From Maribacter polysiphoniae (lineage in GTDB: Bacteria; Bacteroidota; Bacteroidia; Flavobacteriales; Flavobacteriaceae), in contig NZ_QGGQ01000004.1 in NCBI RefSeq assembly GCF_003148665.1, forward strand, positions 372,001 through 436,000: a stretch of DNA of 64,000 nucleotides. The letters run 5' to 3'. The translations under genes and the position numbers were made by a program. Positions 18,815-28,500 of the stretch are shown piece after piece; the stretch's first letter is position 1; each line of letters opens with the position of its first letter. The notes beneath the pieces are model-generated. The model ran no database searches and was not told where the DNA came from. It worked only from the letters and a program-made list of their open reading frames with translations.

Positions 18815-20083
18815 TCAATTAAATCGATTGTGACTATGTGGCAATTCACCATGGATACTAATCAAGATCACTGTACACAGGGCTATAAACGCCAGAAAAC
18901 CCAATAAATAGACGAACCATTTTTTGCTATTGACCGTATCTGAAACCACATCGAAGGTTCCATAGTTTCCCTTCTTGTACAAAAAATAGATTGCGATTAT
19001 ATTCAACACATATAGATGGTGGTTTAAAATCATATGACCTGCAAACAAACCTTTGATCACATAACTCATTAAGGCGTACAAGCCCAAGTAGGTAAAAAGA
19101 AAAAGAGCGGTTTTCTTTTGGTCATAATTTACGTTCTTCAACCGCGTATAAACCAGAACTACGGTCACTACCATTATCGTCGCGGCAAAAATAGTACTCG
19201 ACAATGCTACCTTCTCCAGATTATCAACCTCTCCCAGTCGTTTTATAAGGTGACCATACGCCAATGATTCGCGATAAACGATCAAGGGCACGAATACAAG
19301 GACAATAAATAAGGAGACCCTATTTACCCATGCTCTAGGTTTGGATTCATCCACAGGCCATTTAGAACTGAACACCCCATAGGCCATACCCGATCCCCCA
19401 AAGAAACCGATGCTATACTCCATCACGTTCCACATATTGAAATCTATCTCCATCACATTGCCCACCACATGCAGAAAATTCCCGAATGCAAAACCGAATC
19501 CCCCGCCAAGTGCGGAAAAAACAGCTACCCTTATGGCTGAATTTCTTTGGTTACGTGCCATATACCAAAGCATGGCAAGACCGGCTCCCAATATGATAGC
19601 CCAGGCCTCAGATCGTGGTGGAGTCATTTTAAACCCAATTTGTTCTACCAGAAAATAGTAGGAAATAAGTCCACCAGCAGTCATCTCCGAAACCAGGGAA
19701 CCCCATCGAACCTTATTCTGTTTGGTATGACCAAGAACCAAACCAACCAATCCACCTCCTAGCAATCCGAAAAGTGCCCCTATGACGAACAGCATCGAAA
19801 GACCATAAAAGGCATTTGGGAAATTATCGGCCCGGCCGTAACCCACGACCTGACCATAACTGATCATACCTCCGGCACCCCACCCTACAGCGGATGCCAG
19901 GGCCACTAAAACCATTTTGGGATACCAATCTTTCCTTTTTGCTGCCAAAACCAGGGCTAGCCCTCCGATGGCACCCGCCCATGCAGCACCTTGTTCATGA
20001 CCGAACTGACCCCTGATGGCCCATGCCGTTGCGAGCGACATGGCCACTATCAATATACCAAGACCTTCTTTTTTTATATTCAT
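18815..20083 (-). CDS. Polytopic membrane protein of unknown function
   Basis: 422 aa with about 11-12 predicted membrane helices and many Gly-rich helix segments (LFGLLGGGLVGLVLGH; ALGGGFGFAFGNFLHVVGNV). A conserved-looking N-terminus, AWAIRGQFGHEQGAAWAG (about residues 20-37), carries the only strongly polar intramembrane residues (Arg, His, Glu, Gln) and may form a substrate or ion path. It lies 11 bp after the GH31 gene and 52 bp before the MsrQ-like gene. The context suggests transport or membrane-linked processing of a glycan, but I do not recognise the family. Confidence 0.75.
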   Translation of the reverse strand: MNIKKEGLGILIVAMSLATAWAIRGQFGHEQGAAWAGAIGGLALVLAAKRKDWYPKMVLVALASAVGWGAGGMISYGQVVGYGRADNFPNAFYGLSMLFVIGALFGLLGGGLVGLVLGHTKQNKVRWGSLVSEMTAGGLISYYFLVEQIGFKMTPPRSEAWAIILGAGLAMLWYMARNQRNSAIRVAVFSALGGGFGFAFGNFLHVVGNVMEIDFNMWNVMEYSIGFFGGSGMAYGVFSSKWPVDESKPRAWVNRVSLFIVLVFVPLIVYRESLAYGHLIKRLGEVDNLEKVALSSTIFAATIMVVTVVLVYTRLKNVNYDQKKTALFLFTYLGLYALMSYVIKGLFAGHMILNHHLYVLNIIAIYFLYKKGNYGTFDVVSDTVNSKKWFVYLLGFLAFIALCTVILISIHGELPHSHNRFN

Positions 20084-20094
20084 CCTTACCTGTT

Positions 20095-21861
20095 TTAATA
20101 ATTGATTCTATACGCACCATTGCTAAAATGACCTGCTGATCTTATTATCAATTTTTTTTGTTTTGGGTCATATTTCCACATTTGTTGTGGCAAATCCCTG
20201 TTATCCAAGGTTATTGTTTGGGGAGCCTTTTCTGAATGTATTCTTAAAATATGGGATAATTCACCTCCCTTGAAACTTATGTTTAGCCCCCTGTTTTTAG
20301 TCTCATAGGAAATAATCGTTTCCCTTGACGTTTCCACATCATAATATGTGAACGTATTATCTCCTTCGGGATATATCAAAACCGTTATAAAGCCTTCCGA
20401 ACCACTGTCGCCCAAACCGGTGTATTCCCTTTTGACATCCATGGGAACAATAGCACCTTCTTTGATATAAACCGGAAATCCGTGAAGTGGAAATTCCCTT
20501 TCAAATTCAAGGGGTCCTTCCAATAACGTAGTATCATCAAAAAAATAACGCCATTTACCTTCAGGCAACACCACCTCCCTAAGACCGGTATCCTTATAAA
20601 TTGGGGCAATCAAAAAATCATCCCCGAACATATATTGGTATTTACCCTGTTTTAAAGGTGTCTGTAATTTTCGTCCCCCATTATGGGCACTAATCACATA
20701 GTGATACATATAGGGGACCAATTCTGTGTGCAACCATGCATAATTTCTAATAATCCGCAATTCTTGATCGGTTCTTTTCCATAGGCGCCGTTCCCCATGT
20801 CCCCCGTTAAGGAATAATCCGCAAAAAGAGGAAAACTGTGCCCATCGTATATAAAGTCTTGGTGGAATGGTTGACCCAGAAAACCCTCCCACATCGGAAC
20901 CGACAATATTATAGCCAAGTTTGGCACTTTTAAGGATGTTATCAATAGCCGATTCAAAACCCTGTACCCCTTTTAAAGCAATATCTTTCCGTGGGTTGTC
21001 ATTTTCCTTAATCATTTTATCGGTCACCCATTCGTGTTTTTGATCCCCGACCCAGTTGACGGGTGAGGCATCGATAGGCGCAAACCCTTCCGGATGGTAC
21101 CCACGGTCGATAGCTCTTGAGAGCGTCAAAAATTCAGGATTCTGTGTTAATCCGTAGGTATACTCATCACGATAATAATGGTCCATATAAGTTCTAGTGG
21201 ACATCCATCCTGAACTCGTTTTTTTATAGAAAAAAGGTAACGCACCGATTTCCGAGTAAAAAAGAGTCGCTGCGCCGTCCAATTTCCATCCATCAATACC
21301 CAAATCAAAGACATTTTGCTGTAATCCCCGCCACCAATCCATGGCCTTGGGGTTGGAATAATCGATAAAGCCCCCTTCGCCTTTCCACCATTCATTAGGT
21401 GATTTCGACTTGGCCAAAAACCCTTTCTCCATGCTGTCATCATACCATGTTCTATCTTCCATGACCCTAGTGTCATTGCTGTAACTATTGACCATTGGGG
21501 TCATCCAAAGCACAATGCGATACCCTTCATCCTGCAATTTGGGAAACCAAACCTCCGGATCTTTATATCTTATGGTGTCAATCTCAAAATCATTATAACG
21601 CACCGACCATGGGCTATCCAACAAAACAGTGCGAACGGGGATATCGTACTCCTTGTATCCCCTTAATAATTCATCGACATAATCCGAAGTATTGACATCG
21701 TCTTCCCAAAGCCAGCATTCCAATGCCCAAGCCGGAGTAAGCGGTGGGTTCCCTTGTCGCTGCCCATTAAAAGGAATTCCCCAAACGGGAAGAAACCAAT
21801 AGAAATAAGCTATGCCCAACAAAAAGACCAATGCCCAAAACGCTATTTTAAGACCTTTCAT
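20095..21861 (-). CDS. Membrane-anchored glycoside hydrolase family 31
   Basis: 588 aa from ATG 21861 (a GTG at 21867 is also in frame). One N-terminal transmembrane anchor (about 5-25) leads almost directly into the GH31 (beta/alpha)8 barrel. The nucleophile is Asp195 (GIDGWKLDG) and the likely acid/base is Asp273 (NWVGDQ, matching the usual W.GD). SDVGGF is at about 318-323. C-terminal beta-sandwich domains follow (PVYIKEGAIVPM). GH31 enzymes hydrolyse alpha-glucosides, alpha-xylosides, alpha-galactosides or sulfoquinovosides. The usual N-terminal beta-sandwich of about 150-250 residues is missing. It is translated directly after the PHP gene. Confidence 0.9.
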   Translation of the reverse strand: MKGLKIAFWALVFLLGIAYFYWFLPVWGIPFNGQRQGNPPLTPAWALECWLWEDDVNTSDYVDELLRGYKEYDIPVRTVLLDSPWSVRYNDFEIDTIRYKDPEVWFPKLQDEGYRIVLWMTPMVNSYSNDTRVMEDRTWYDDSMEKGFLAKSKSPNEWWKGEGGFIDYSNPKAMDWWRGLQQNVFDLGIDGWKLDGAATLFYSEIGALPFFYKKTSSGWMSTRTYMDHYYRDEYTYGLTQNPEFLTLSRAIDRGYHPEGFAPIDASPVNWVGDQKHEWVTDKMIKENDNPRKDIALKGVQGFESAIDNILKSAKLGYNIVGSDVGGFSGSTIPPRLYIRWAQFSSFCGLFLNGGHGERRLWKRTDQELRIIRNYAWLHTELVPYMYHYVISAHNGGRKLQTPLKQGKYQYMFGDDFLIAPIYKDTGLREVVLPEGKWRYFFDDTTLLEGPLEFEREFPLHGFPVYIKEGAIVPMDVKREYTGLGDSGSEGFITVLIYPEGDNTFTYYDVETSRETIISYETKNRGLNISFKGGELSHILRIHSEKAPQTITLDNRDLPQQMWKYDPKQKKLIIRSAGHFSNGAYRINY

Positions 21862-21869
21862 TCCCACAA

Positions 21870-23336
21870 CTATGCTGTTTTATGAATTGATTTAAAAAAA
21901 CGTCTATATCCCACCAATAAGGTGATTAGCAAAAAAACTAGACCCACAGGCCCCAAGATTACCATGTATTCGGAATACATGTCACTATAGCCTCTTATAT
22001 TTTTGTCCTTAAAATAATATACCAAGGCCAAGGTCATCAGAAAAAGGGCACTTATACCCGCCAGTATTATGATCCTTTGATTAAAATCGACTTTTAGGGT
22101 ATTTATTCGTTTACCCAAAAAACTAAATAATAGTACCCAGAAACACCAAGAAACGACTTGAAAAAGATTGAGTGTCCTGAAATAATCAATTACGGTCAAA
22201 AAAGGTCTGAACCATAGATTTGAATCGGTATAAAAGGGTCGGTCCTTATATACCAGTATTCTTATTTTTTCTTGGGGACCTGCTTTTAGAAGGGTTAAAA
22301 TCGCCTGTTCCTTGGAATCCGGATCCATAGTATTCCAATTGGGTATTTCTAAGGCATTGTAAACCGAACATGCCCTACCATAACCGTGGAAATCGAGTCC
22401 ACCAACCATTATTAAGTCATTTTCACTACAAAACTTCCTTAATTTTTCAAAAAGGTCACGGTCATAATAGAGGTCACTCCCTACATTCTCGATTTCAAAA
22501 CCATCAGCCCCTAGATTGCGATAAAACTCTTTTTCTTTTCCCTTACCATCGAACCAGTGGTTTATAATTACCACTCCCCCATGCCGATGAACCGAATCCA
22601 TTACGGCCCCGTCTGACATTCCTTTTGTTTCGAATGCTCCGTCAAGTCCCAATAAACTCATATGATTGCTCCCGGAATGCTCCTGACCGACCAGGACCAA
22701 AGGTGACATGGGGAATGCACCTTTCCGTTGTGCCTGGGCAAATTCCAGGCTTTTTTTATGGTTGGCATGATCTGTAATAAAAAAAGCGTCAAAACCATTT
22801 CTTTGATGCCACCGCCACATACCTTTCTGGGAAATCAGTCCATCATGACTATATTCGGTATGGGCATGGGTTGTTACCAAAACAGCGTTTTCGGACTTGT
22901 TTACAATGGTATTATTGGGCAATGGAACGAATAAAATGAGTGCGAACATCGAAAAACAAATTCCTGCCAACAGAAGTACATTGACCAATGCGTTCCCTAT
23001 TTTTTTCTTTTTAAATCCCTCGCGCCCAAATATTCCACTGAAAACAAGATAAATAATCAACACCCACAAGAATAACATCGGCAATTCCCGAAGCGCATAA
23101 ATTGAACGGTTAAAAAAGAGTAATGGCCCCAATATAGGTTCTAAAATTATTCTCCATATTGAGACACCCACCTCAAAATCAGATTCCGGCAGTCCGGTAA
23201 GTGCATTCTCGAAATAAATTTCAAAACGAAATACGACGGACAGGGTGATTATCAAAACGAGAAGAACGGCAACGCCATATTTATTTATCATACCCCTTTT
23301 CATACAATCCTGTTTTTTTGACCGGCCCATATCCAT
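21870..23336 (-). CDS. Membrane-embedded PHP-domain phosphoesterase
   Basis: About 488 aa from ATG 23336 (GTG 23354 and ATG 23303 are alternatives). Three N-terminal membrane helices (about 20-40, 85-102, 115-137) precede an extracytoplasmic PHP domain, and three helices close the C-terminus. PHP metal motifs are intact: HAHTEYSHDG (157-166), ITDHANHK (187-194), HGGVVIINHW and GGLDFHGYG. PHP enzymes hydrolyse phosphomonoesters or diesters with a trinuclear metal site. Placing one between membrane helices outside the cytoplasm is unusual. It is the first gene of the PHP-GH31 operon, whose stop and next start lie within 10 bp. Confidence 0.85.
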   Translation of the reverse strand: MDMGRSKKQDCMKRGMINKYGVAVLLVLIITLSVVFRFEIYFENALTGLPESDFEVGVSIWRIILEPILGPLLFFNRSIYALRELPMLFLWVLIIYLVFSGIFGREGFKKKKIGNALVNVLLLAGICFSMFALILFVPLPNNTIVNKSENAVLVTTHAHTEYSHDGLISQKGMWRWHQRNGFDAFFITDHANHKKSLEFAQAQRKGAFPMSPLVLVGQEHSGSNHMSLLGLDGAFETKGMSDGAVMDSVHRHGGVVIINHWFDGKGKEKEFYRNLGADGFEIENVGSDLYYDRDLFEKLRKFCSENDLIMVGGLDFHGYGRACSVYNALEIPNWNTMDPDSKEQAILTLLKAGPQEKIRILVYKDRPFYTDSNLWFRPFLTVIDYFRTLNLFQVVSWCFWVLLFSFLGKRINTLKVDFNQRIIILAGISALFLMTLALVYYFKDKNIRGYSDMYSEYMVILGPVGLVFLLITLLVGYRRFFKSIHKTA

Positions 23337-23559
23337 GATGTAACCTTGTAACACCCATAATTTCTTGAATGCAGCCGATTATCCCCAATCATATTCCTAT
23401 TTTGGTAATTCAATCCGATTGATGGTCTTACTACCTAAAACCTTTGTTTTCAATTTAGGAAATCACCTAAAGCGATATCATTTCCCCCTGTAGTTGTTCC
23501 AAAGACTATTCATTTGTAATCAAACAAATTAACACTAAAACCCAACCTTATACCACCAT

Positions 23560-23584
23560 AATATTATAGTAAACTTATAATATT
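23560..23584. promoter_or_regulatory. Long inverted repeat, possible operator of the PHP-GH31 operon
   Basis: AATATTATA (23560-23568) and its exact reverse complement TATAATATT (23576-23584) are separated by GTAAACT. It is AT-only and so a weak hairpin, but the symmetry is perfect. It sits about 220 bp upstream of the PHP start. Confidence 0.3.
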
Positions 23585-23776
23585 TTAACCCTTTGGGGCC
23601 TGCAACCTAACATATACCATTTATGGGGTAAAAAAACACCAACGTCCTTTTCGGTACTTATTCATTAAAACACACCGAAACCCTTTTTTCCCTTTATGGG
23701 TTAACCCCATCTAACTGCAGAAAAGATAGGAAGCACCCCATCCGTCAAAATACGTTTCAACCTGCACCCTGCTATC

Positions 23777-23808
23777 AAAAAAAAGGTGCTTCCTATGAAG
23801 CACCTTTT
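23777..23808 (-). terminator. Rho-independent terminator of the SusCD operon
   Basis: A perfect 12-bp stem: AAAAGGTGCTTC (23781-23792) pairs with GAAGCACCTTTT (23797-23808) around the loop CTAT. On the minus strand the hairpin ends in a run of eight T (23784 to 23777). It starts 28 bp after the SusD stop codon and clearly separates SusCD from the PHP operon. Confidence 0.9.
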
Positions 23809-23836
23809 ATAACGTAATCCGGGAATCAAACCATCA

Positions 23837-25495
23837 TCAGTACGGTTTGTTCGTTCCTTGTAAAAGCCACATTTTGGACCATGCGCTATTATTACTGGAA
23901 TCATCCCCCAGGAATTCCGTGGGCTCCAATCTATTGACGGCCTGTTCGGCATTTTCCGTATTATTGTCCAATTCATCGATATGGTAATAAAATCGAAGTG
24001 GCAATGCTCTTCTTTTGGCCGACTTGCCGGGCTGTAGATCAGGAAGTCCCGTTCTTCTATAATCGAACCAAGCCTCTGATGCAGCAGACCAACTTGCTAT
24101 CCATTTTTGCTCAAGAATATCATCATAACCGGAATAAGCCGCGGCTCCGGAAATGTAATCGCCATAATCATCTACAACCCCCCAAGCTTTAAAAGATTGT
24201 AATATCCCTTCATTATAGTACTGCTCGGCAGACCCCGAAGCCCAGCCTTTCTCAGCTGCTTCCGCTAGTACAAAATTCACTTCGGCAGCGGATATTAAGC
24301 GCGCTTGTAGCAAAGGTCCACTAGCCTCTTTATAGATATCGTTTAATTGTGAGGCATGCTTGTTAAAGGTTCCTTGGTTAACATCCTCACTTAGATTATA
24401 GGCAGCCCCAAGGGTGAGTCCCGTTGGCAAACCAATATATTCCTTATCATAATCAACTGGGAAACCATATGATGATTCATAGGCATCAACAATGGCCTGT
24501 GACACGTGACGCTCACCATCAATTACCTCATCATAATCATCGGGAACATCAGATTCGAGTACTATGGGCTCTGCTACTTTATTGGCCCAAACCCCCAGTC
24601 GGGGATCGTCCAATTCCTGCAAGGCATCGACCAAGGTTTTTGCCATTTTAATCCTGAAATAGGCCCCTTGTGAGCTCTCATCAAACTTTGTGTTGGTAGG
24701 CCAAGAATCATCACTCGTATTACCTATATAAGCCATATTGGCATCATCCTCAGCATCCAATATCAAAGGATACTTGCTTGGGTTTGACACTATATTGGCG
24801 ATTCCCTGTTGTGCCAAGGTAGGTTCTTTCTCCGACAATCTCATGTAATAGCGCAAGGCCAATGAATTGGCGAATTTTCGCCATTTTGACACCTCTCCAT
24901 TATATAAAATATCCTGTTTATCCTCAATTCCGAAATAGGCACCTTCATCTTTGGACAAGAGGGTATTGGCCCTATTCAAATCGGAGAATATATTTTGGTA
25001 AATTGATGATTGCTCATCAAAAGGCGAATCGAAATACTCAAACCCCAAATCACCCTTTAATGCCTCAGAATAAGGAGCATCTCCCCACAAATCGGTGATT
25101 AGGCCAAACAGATAGGATTTCAAAACCAACCCTACGCCTAGTTGAAAGTCAAGGGCATCGGTCTCGGACTTTTCAATCATTGTCTGATTATTCTTCAATA
25201 GGGCATAATAATCTTTCCAACTATGGGAATCATTACTCCAGTCATAGGAATTATGGCCACTTGACCAGCCATCTTTTTGGGTATGTTGTACAACCCCTGC
25301 CAAATCCCCAAAACCAAGACCAACGAAAGTCTTACCCGTTCCTTTGATAACTGTGGGCATTAAAAGATTAGGGTCGATTTTCTCTTGCCCCGCAGCATTT
25401 GGATTCTCGTTCAAATCTTCCAGACCATGGCAGGCGACAAGGAGAATACCCCCTAAGAACAAAACGACTATTTTATTTTTAATTTGATACATCAT
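23837..25495 (-). CDS. susD-like: SusD/RagB-family outer-membrane nutrient-binding lipoprotein
   Basis: 552 aa with lipobox LVAC (Cys22). The N-terminus LNENPNAAGQ and the DPNLLMPTVIKG block are typical of the SusD-like_2 group (PF12771). The helical TPR-like core and the RRTGLPDL motif near residue 480 are also family features. It caps the SusC barrel and binds the glycan on the cell surface. It starts 19 bp after SusC and is followed by a strong terminator. The ligand cannot be predicted from the sequence; this group is less well studied than starch-type SusD. Confidence 0.95.
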   Translation of the reverse strand: MMYQIKNKIVVLFLGGILLVACHGLEDLNENPNAAGQEKIDPNLLMPTVIKGTGKTFVGLGFGDLAGVVQHTQKDGWSSGHNSYDWSNDSHSWKDYYALLKNNQTMIEKSETDALDFQLGVGLVLKSYLFGLITDLWGDAPYSEALKGDLGFEYFDSPFDEQSSIYQNIFSDLNRANTLLSKDEGAYFGIEDKQDILYNGEVSKWRKFANSLALRYYMRLSEKEPTLAQQGIANIVSNPSKYPLILDAEDDANMAYIGNTSDDSWPTNTKFDESSQGAYFRIKMAKTLVDALQELDDPRLGVWANKVAEPIVLESDVPDDYDEVIDGERHVSQAIVDAYESSYGFPVDYDKEYIGLPTGLTLGAAYNLSEDVNQGTFNKHASQLNDIYKEASGPLLQARLISAAEVNFVLAEAAEKGWASGSAEQYYNEGILQSFKAWGVVDDYGDYISGAAAYSGYDDILEQKWIASWSAASEAWFDYRRTGLPDLQPGKSAKRRALPLRFYYHIDELDNNTENAEQAVNRLEPTEFLGDDSSNNSAWSKMWLLQGTNKPY

Positions 25496-25514
25496 GATTC
25501 TGTTTAATTTTTAA

Positions 25515-28500
25515 TTAAAAAGTTACGCCGATTTTAATACCTATAGGAACCAACCAAGGTTCTACATTATAACGTTCTATACCTTGTTTAAACTGTGTAC
25601 CTCTATTTCCACTGCTCGTTTCGGCCTGAAAGGCCCTTTCTGGATCTACACCAAAAGCCGAGTCTTTGGTCCAAAGCATAATATTTCGACTATAGATTGA
25701 AAAATTAAGGTTATCAATCCCCATTCGTTCAACGAATTTACTGGGCAAAGTGTACCCCAATGAAATTTCCCTTAATTTGATAAAGTCGGCATCAAACATA
25801 TGATTGGTTCCAAAATCCCAAGGGTTACTTACCGAAAACGGTATAAAATCGGTTCCGGCGTCACCAAGGTTCTCATGCTCCAATATAAAGTTTCCGGCAT
25901 CGTCATATGAACCCCTTACCCCAGGAACGAAAACCCCATCATAAACGGCCTGTCCCGATAGATTTTCAACAAAACCACCATTACCTGGCGTACCACCCAC
26001 TGAATGGAAATTTTCGGCGTAAAGAACCTCATCGGCATGATCTAATACCCATTGCTTCAATTCCGGTCCTGCTTCCGATATGCCTGGATTAACCAAATTA
26101 TCCAATAGTTGTTGACCGTAACCATCCTCTACCATATATCTTGAGGTTTGGGACATATACTGTCCGCCAGAACGCCAATCGAAAGTCATATTCAAGGAAA
26201 AGTTCTTATAGGTGAGTCCGGTTTGTAAGCCCATAATGAAATCGGGATTATAATTCCCTACCTTAAACCATTCATCTTCATTGGCAAGCCATTCGGCATC
26301 TTCCCCTTCCCCTATAAAAGGGTAATTGTAATAGGGTGAATTAACATCGGTAACCCTCTTTATTTTCCGGGAATATATATTCCCTACCAAACCATCTTCC
26401 CCAGTTTCCGGATTAGCAACGAAGCCTCTGGAAACACTCTTATTATCACTCCAAAACTCAATATAATCAACCCCATCGGACAAGGCCAATATCTTGGATT
26501 CGTTGGTTGTATAGTTCACATTGATATCCCAATTCCAATTTTTGGTTTTAATCGGTGTAAAACCCATGGAGATTTCAAAGCCCTTACTCTCCAATACCCC
26601 TGCATTCAAGCTCACACTATTAAAGCCCGAAGAACCTGCTATAGGAATGTTCGGTACTATTTGATTTTTATTTTCAACGGTATAATAGGTTCCTTCAAAG
26701 CGAAGTCTGTTATTGAACATGGTCAGATCTACACCGTATTCCTGGGATGTAGCTTCCTCTGGTTCCAAGTCGGGGGTATTCAACCCGGTCTGCCCACCGT
26801 AAAGCGTGGCATTTTCCCATTCTCCAGCATTATTGTAATAAACCCCCAATTGGTACGGATTGGTATCATTACCTACCTTTGCCCATCCACCGCGAAGTTT
26901 AAAAAGGTCCACTTTAGGAATATCGATCAATTCACTTACCAATAAACTTAACGAGGCTGAAGGATAGAAATAAGAACGGTTATCAACCGGTAGTGTACTT
27001 GACCAGTCATTTCTGGCCGTTACACTAAGGTATAACAAGTCCATATATCCGATATCGGCAATACCATAAACACTATTGATGGCCCTTTCGGTCAAAAAGC
27101 TCGAATAATTCAATGTCCCTGAGGCAATGTTATCCACCGTAAAAAGATTAGGGACCGTAAGTCCTGCCCCATTAGCGGATGAATTGACAAGTCCTGTGTT
27201 CTTTTGATACATCAGGTTGCCCCCTGCTGAAATTGAAAAATCAAAATTATCGTAATCCTTGGCATAAGTGGCCAAAAAATCAATATTGGTCTCTAACCCC
27301 TCGGTCTTGGCAATACCATAAGTACCATTGTTACTCTCCCTGGTATAGCCCGGTGCCATTTTGGTCTCCTGCGTTTGGTTATAACTGTTCAGGTTATAAC
27401 TGGTTCTAATATTAAAATCAGGGGACACTTTCCAATCCAACGCAATATTTCCGTAAATCCTATTTCTCGAAAAGCTATTCTTTATTTCATTGGCCAAAAA
27501 CCATGGGTTCTCATAGTCTTCAGAAAAATTATACACCTCAACACCTGGTAAATCATAATCCTTTATATCCAGGATATTAACGTTCGCCGGTACGGCATAT
27601 GCCCATTGTAAAGGGTTGGTACCCCTATTCGAAGACGGCCTATTATTGGCATAACTGTTGACATAATTAATATTGGTACTAACCATCAACTTATCGTTCA
27701 AATCGGAAGTAGCGGATAATGATATACTGTTACGCTTTAAATCCGAATTTGGAATGATTCCGATATTATCCATGGCCGTTACCCCCAATCTATAATTTAT
27801 TATGTCCGAACTATTGCTTATGGTCAAGCTATTGGTCGTTGTAATCCCCGTACGCACAAAATTCTGTATATTGTTGGGATAGGACTTCAATTCCGTGGGT
27901 ACGGGATTGCCGTTGGCATCCTTAGGGGAATTCCATTGCACCGCAAAATACCCCCTATCCAATTCTGGCCCCCCATTACCTCCTGTAGGCAACACATCGG
28001 GCATAATATAGCTTCCTCCTTGGGATTCCGGGGAATAAGACAAGTAACCCGAAGCAAAACTATGTTGGGCATCCAAGAACTTATACGGAACGTCAAAAAC
28101 GGTATTGGACGTTATATTAACTTTCATCTTTTGGTTTTTCTCAGCCTTCTTCGTGGTTATCAATACCACCCCATTACCAGCCCTTGAACCATATAAGGCA
28201 GCCGCACTGGCCCCTTTCAATATAGTTACATTGGCAATACTATTGGGATCTAAATCAGAAATGGCATTACCATAATCCACCGGATTTCGATCACCAAACC
28301 CTCCAATATTATTCAGGCCGTTGACCACGGGTACCCCGTCGACCACAAAAAGCGGCTGGTTGTCAGAGCTCAGTGAAATCGCCCCCCTAATGACCATACT
28401 TACCGAAGACCCGGTTCCTCCAGTTGCATTTAACGAAACCCCGGCTACTTTACCTGAAAGCGAATTCAGGACGTTCTCTTGGGCGACCCTTGTCAATTCC

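Larger units (their letters stand above)
23337..23836. other. 500-bp intergenic region between SusD and PHP operons
   Basis: No credible gene. From the right it holds the SusD terminator (23777-23808), then a region that must carry the promoter of the leftward PHP operon. Palindromic elements seen are ATGGG-TTAAC-CCCAT (23696-23710) and a 9+7+9 inverted repeat (23560-23584). I found no exact TAnnTTTG on the minus strand. Confidence 0.5.
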
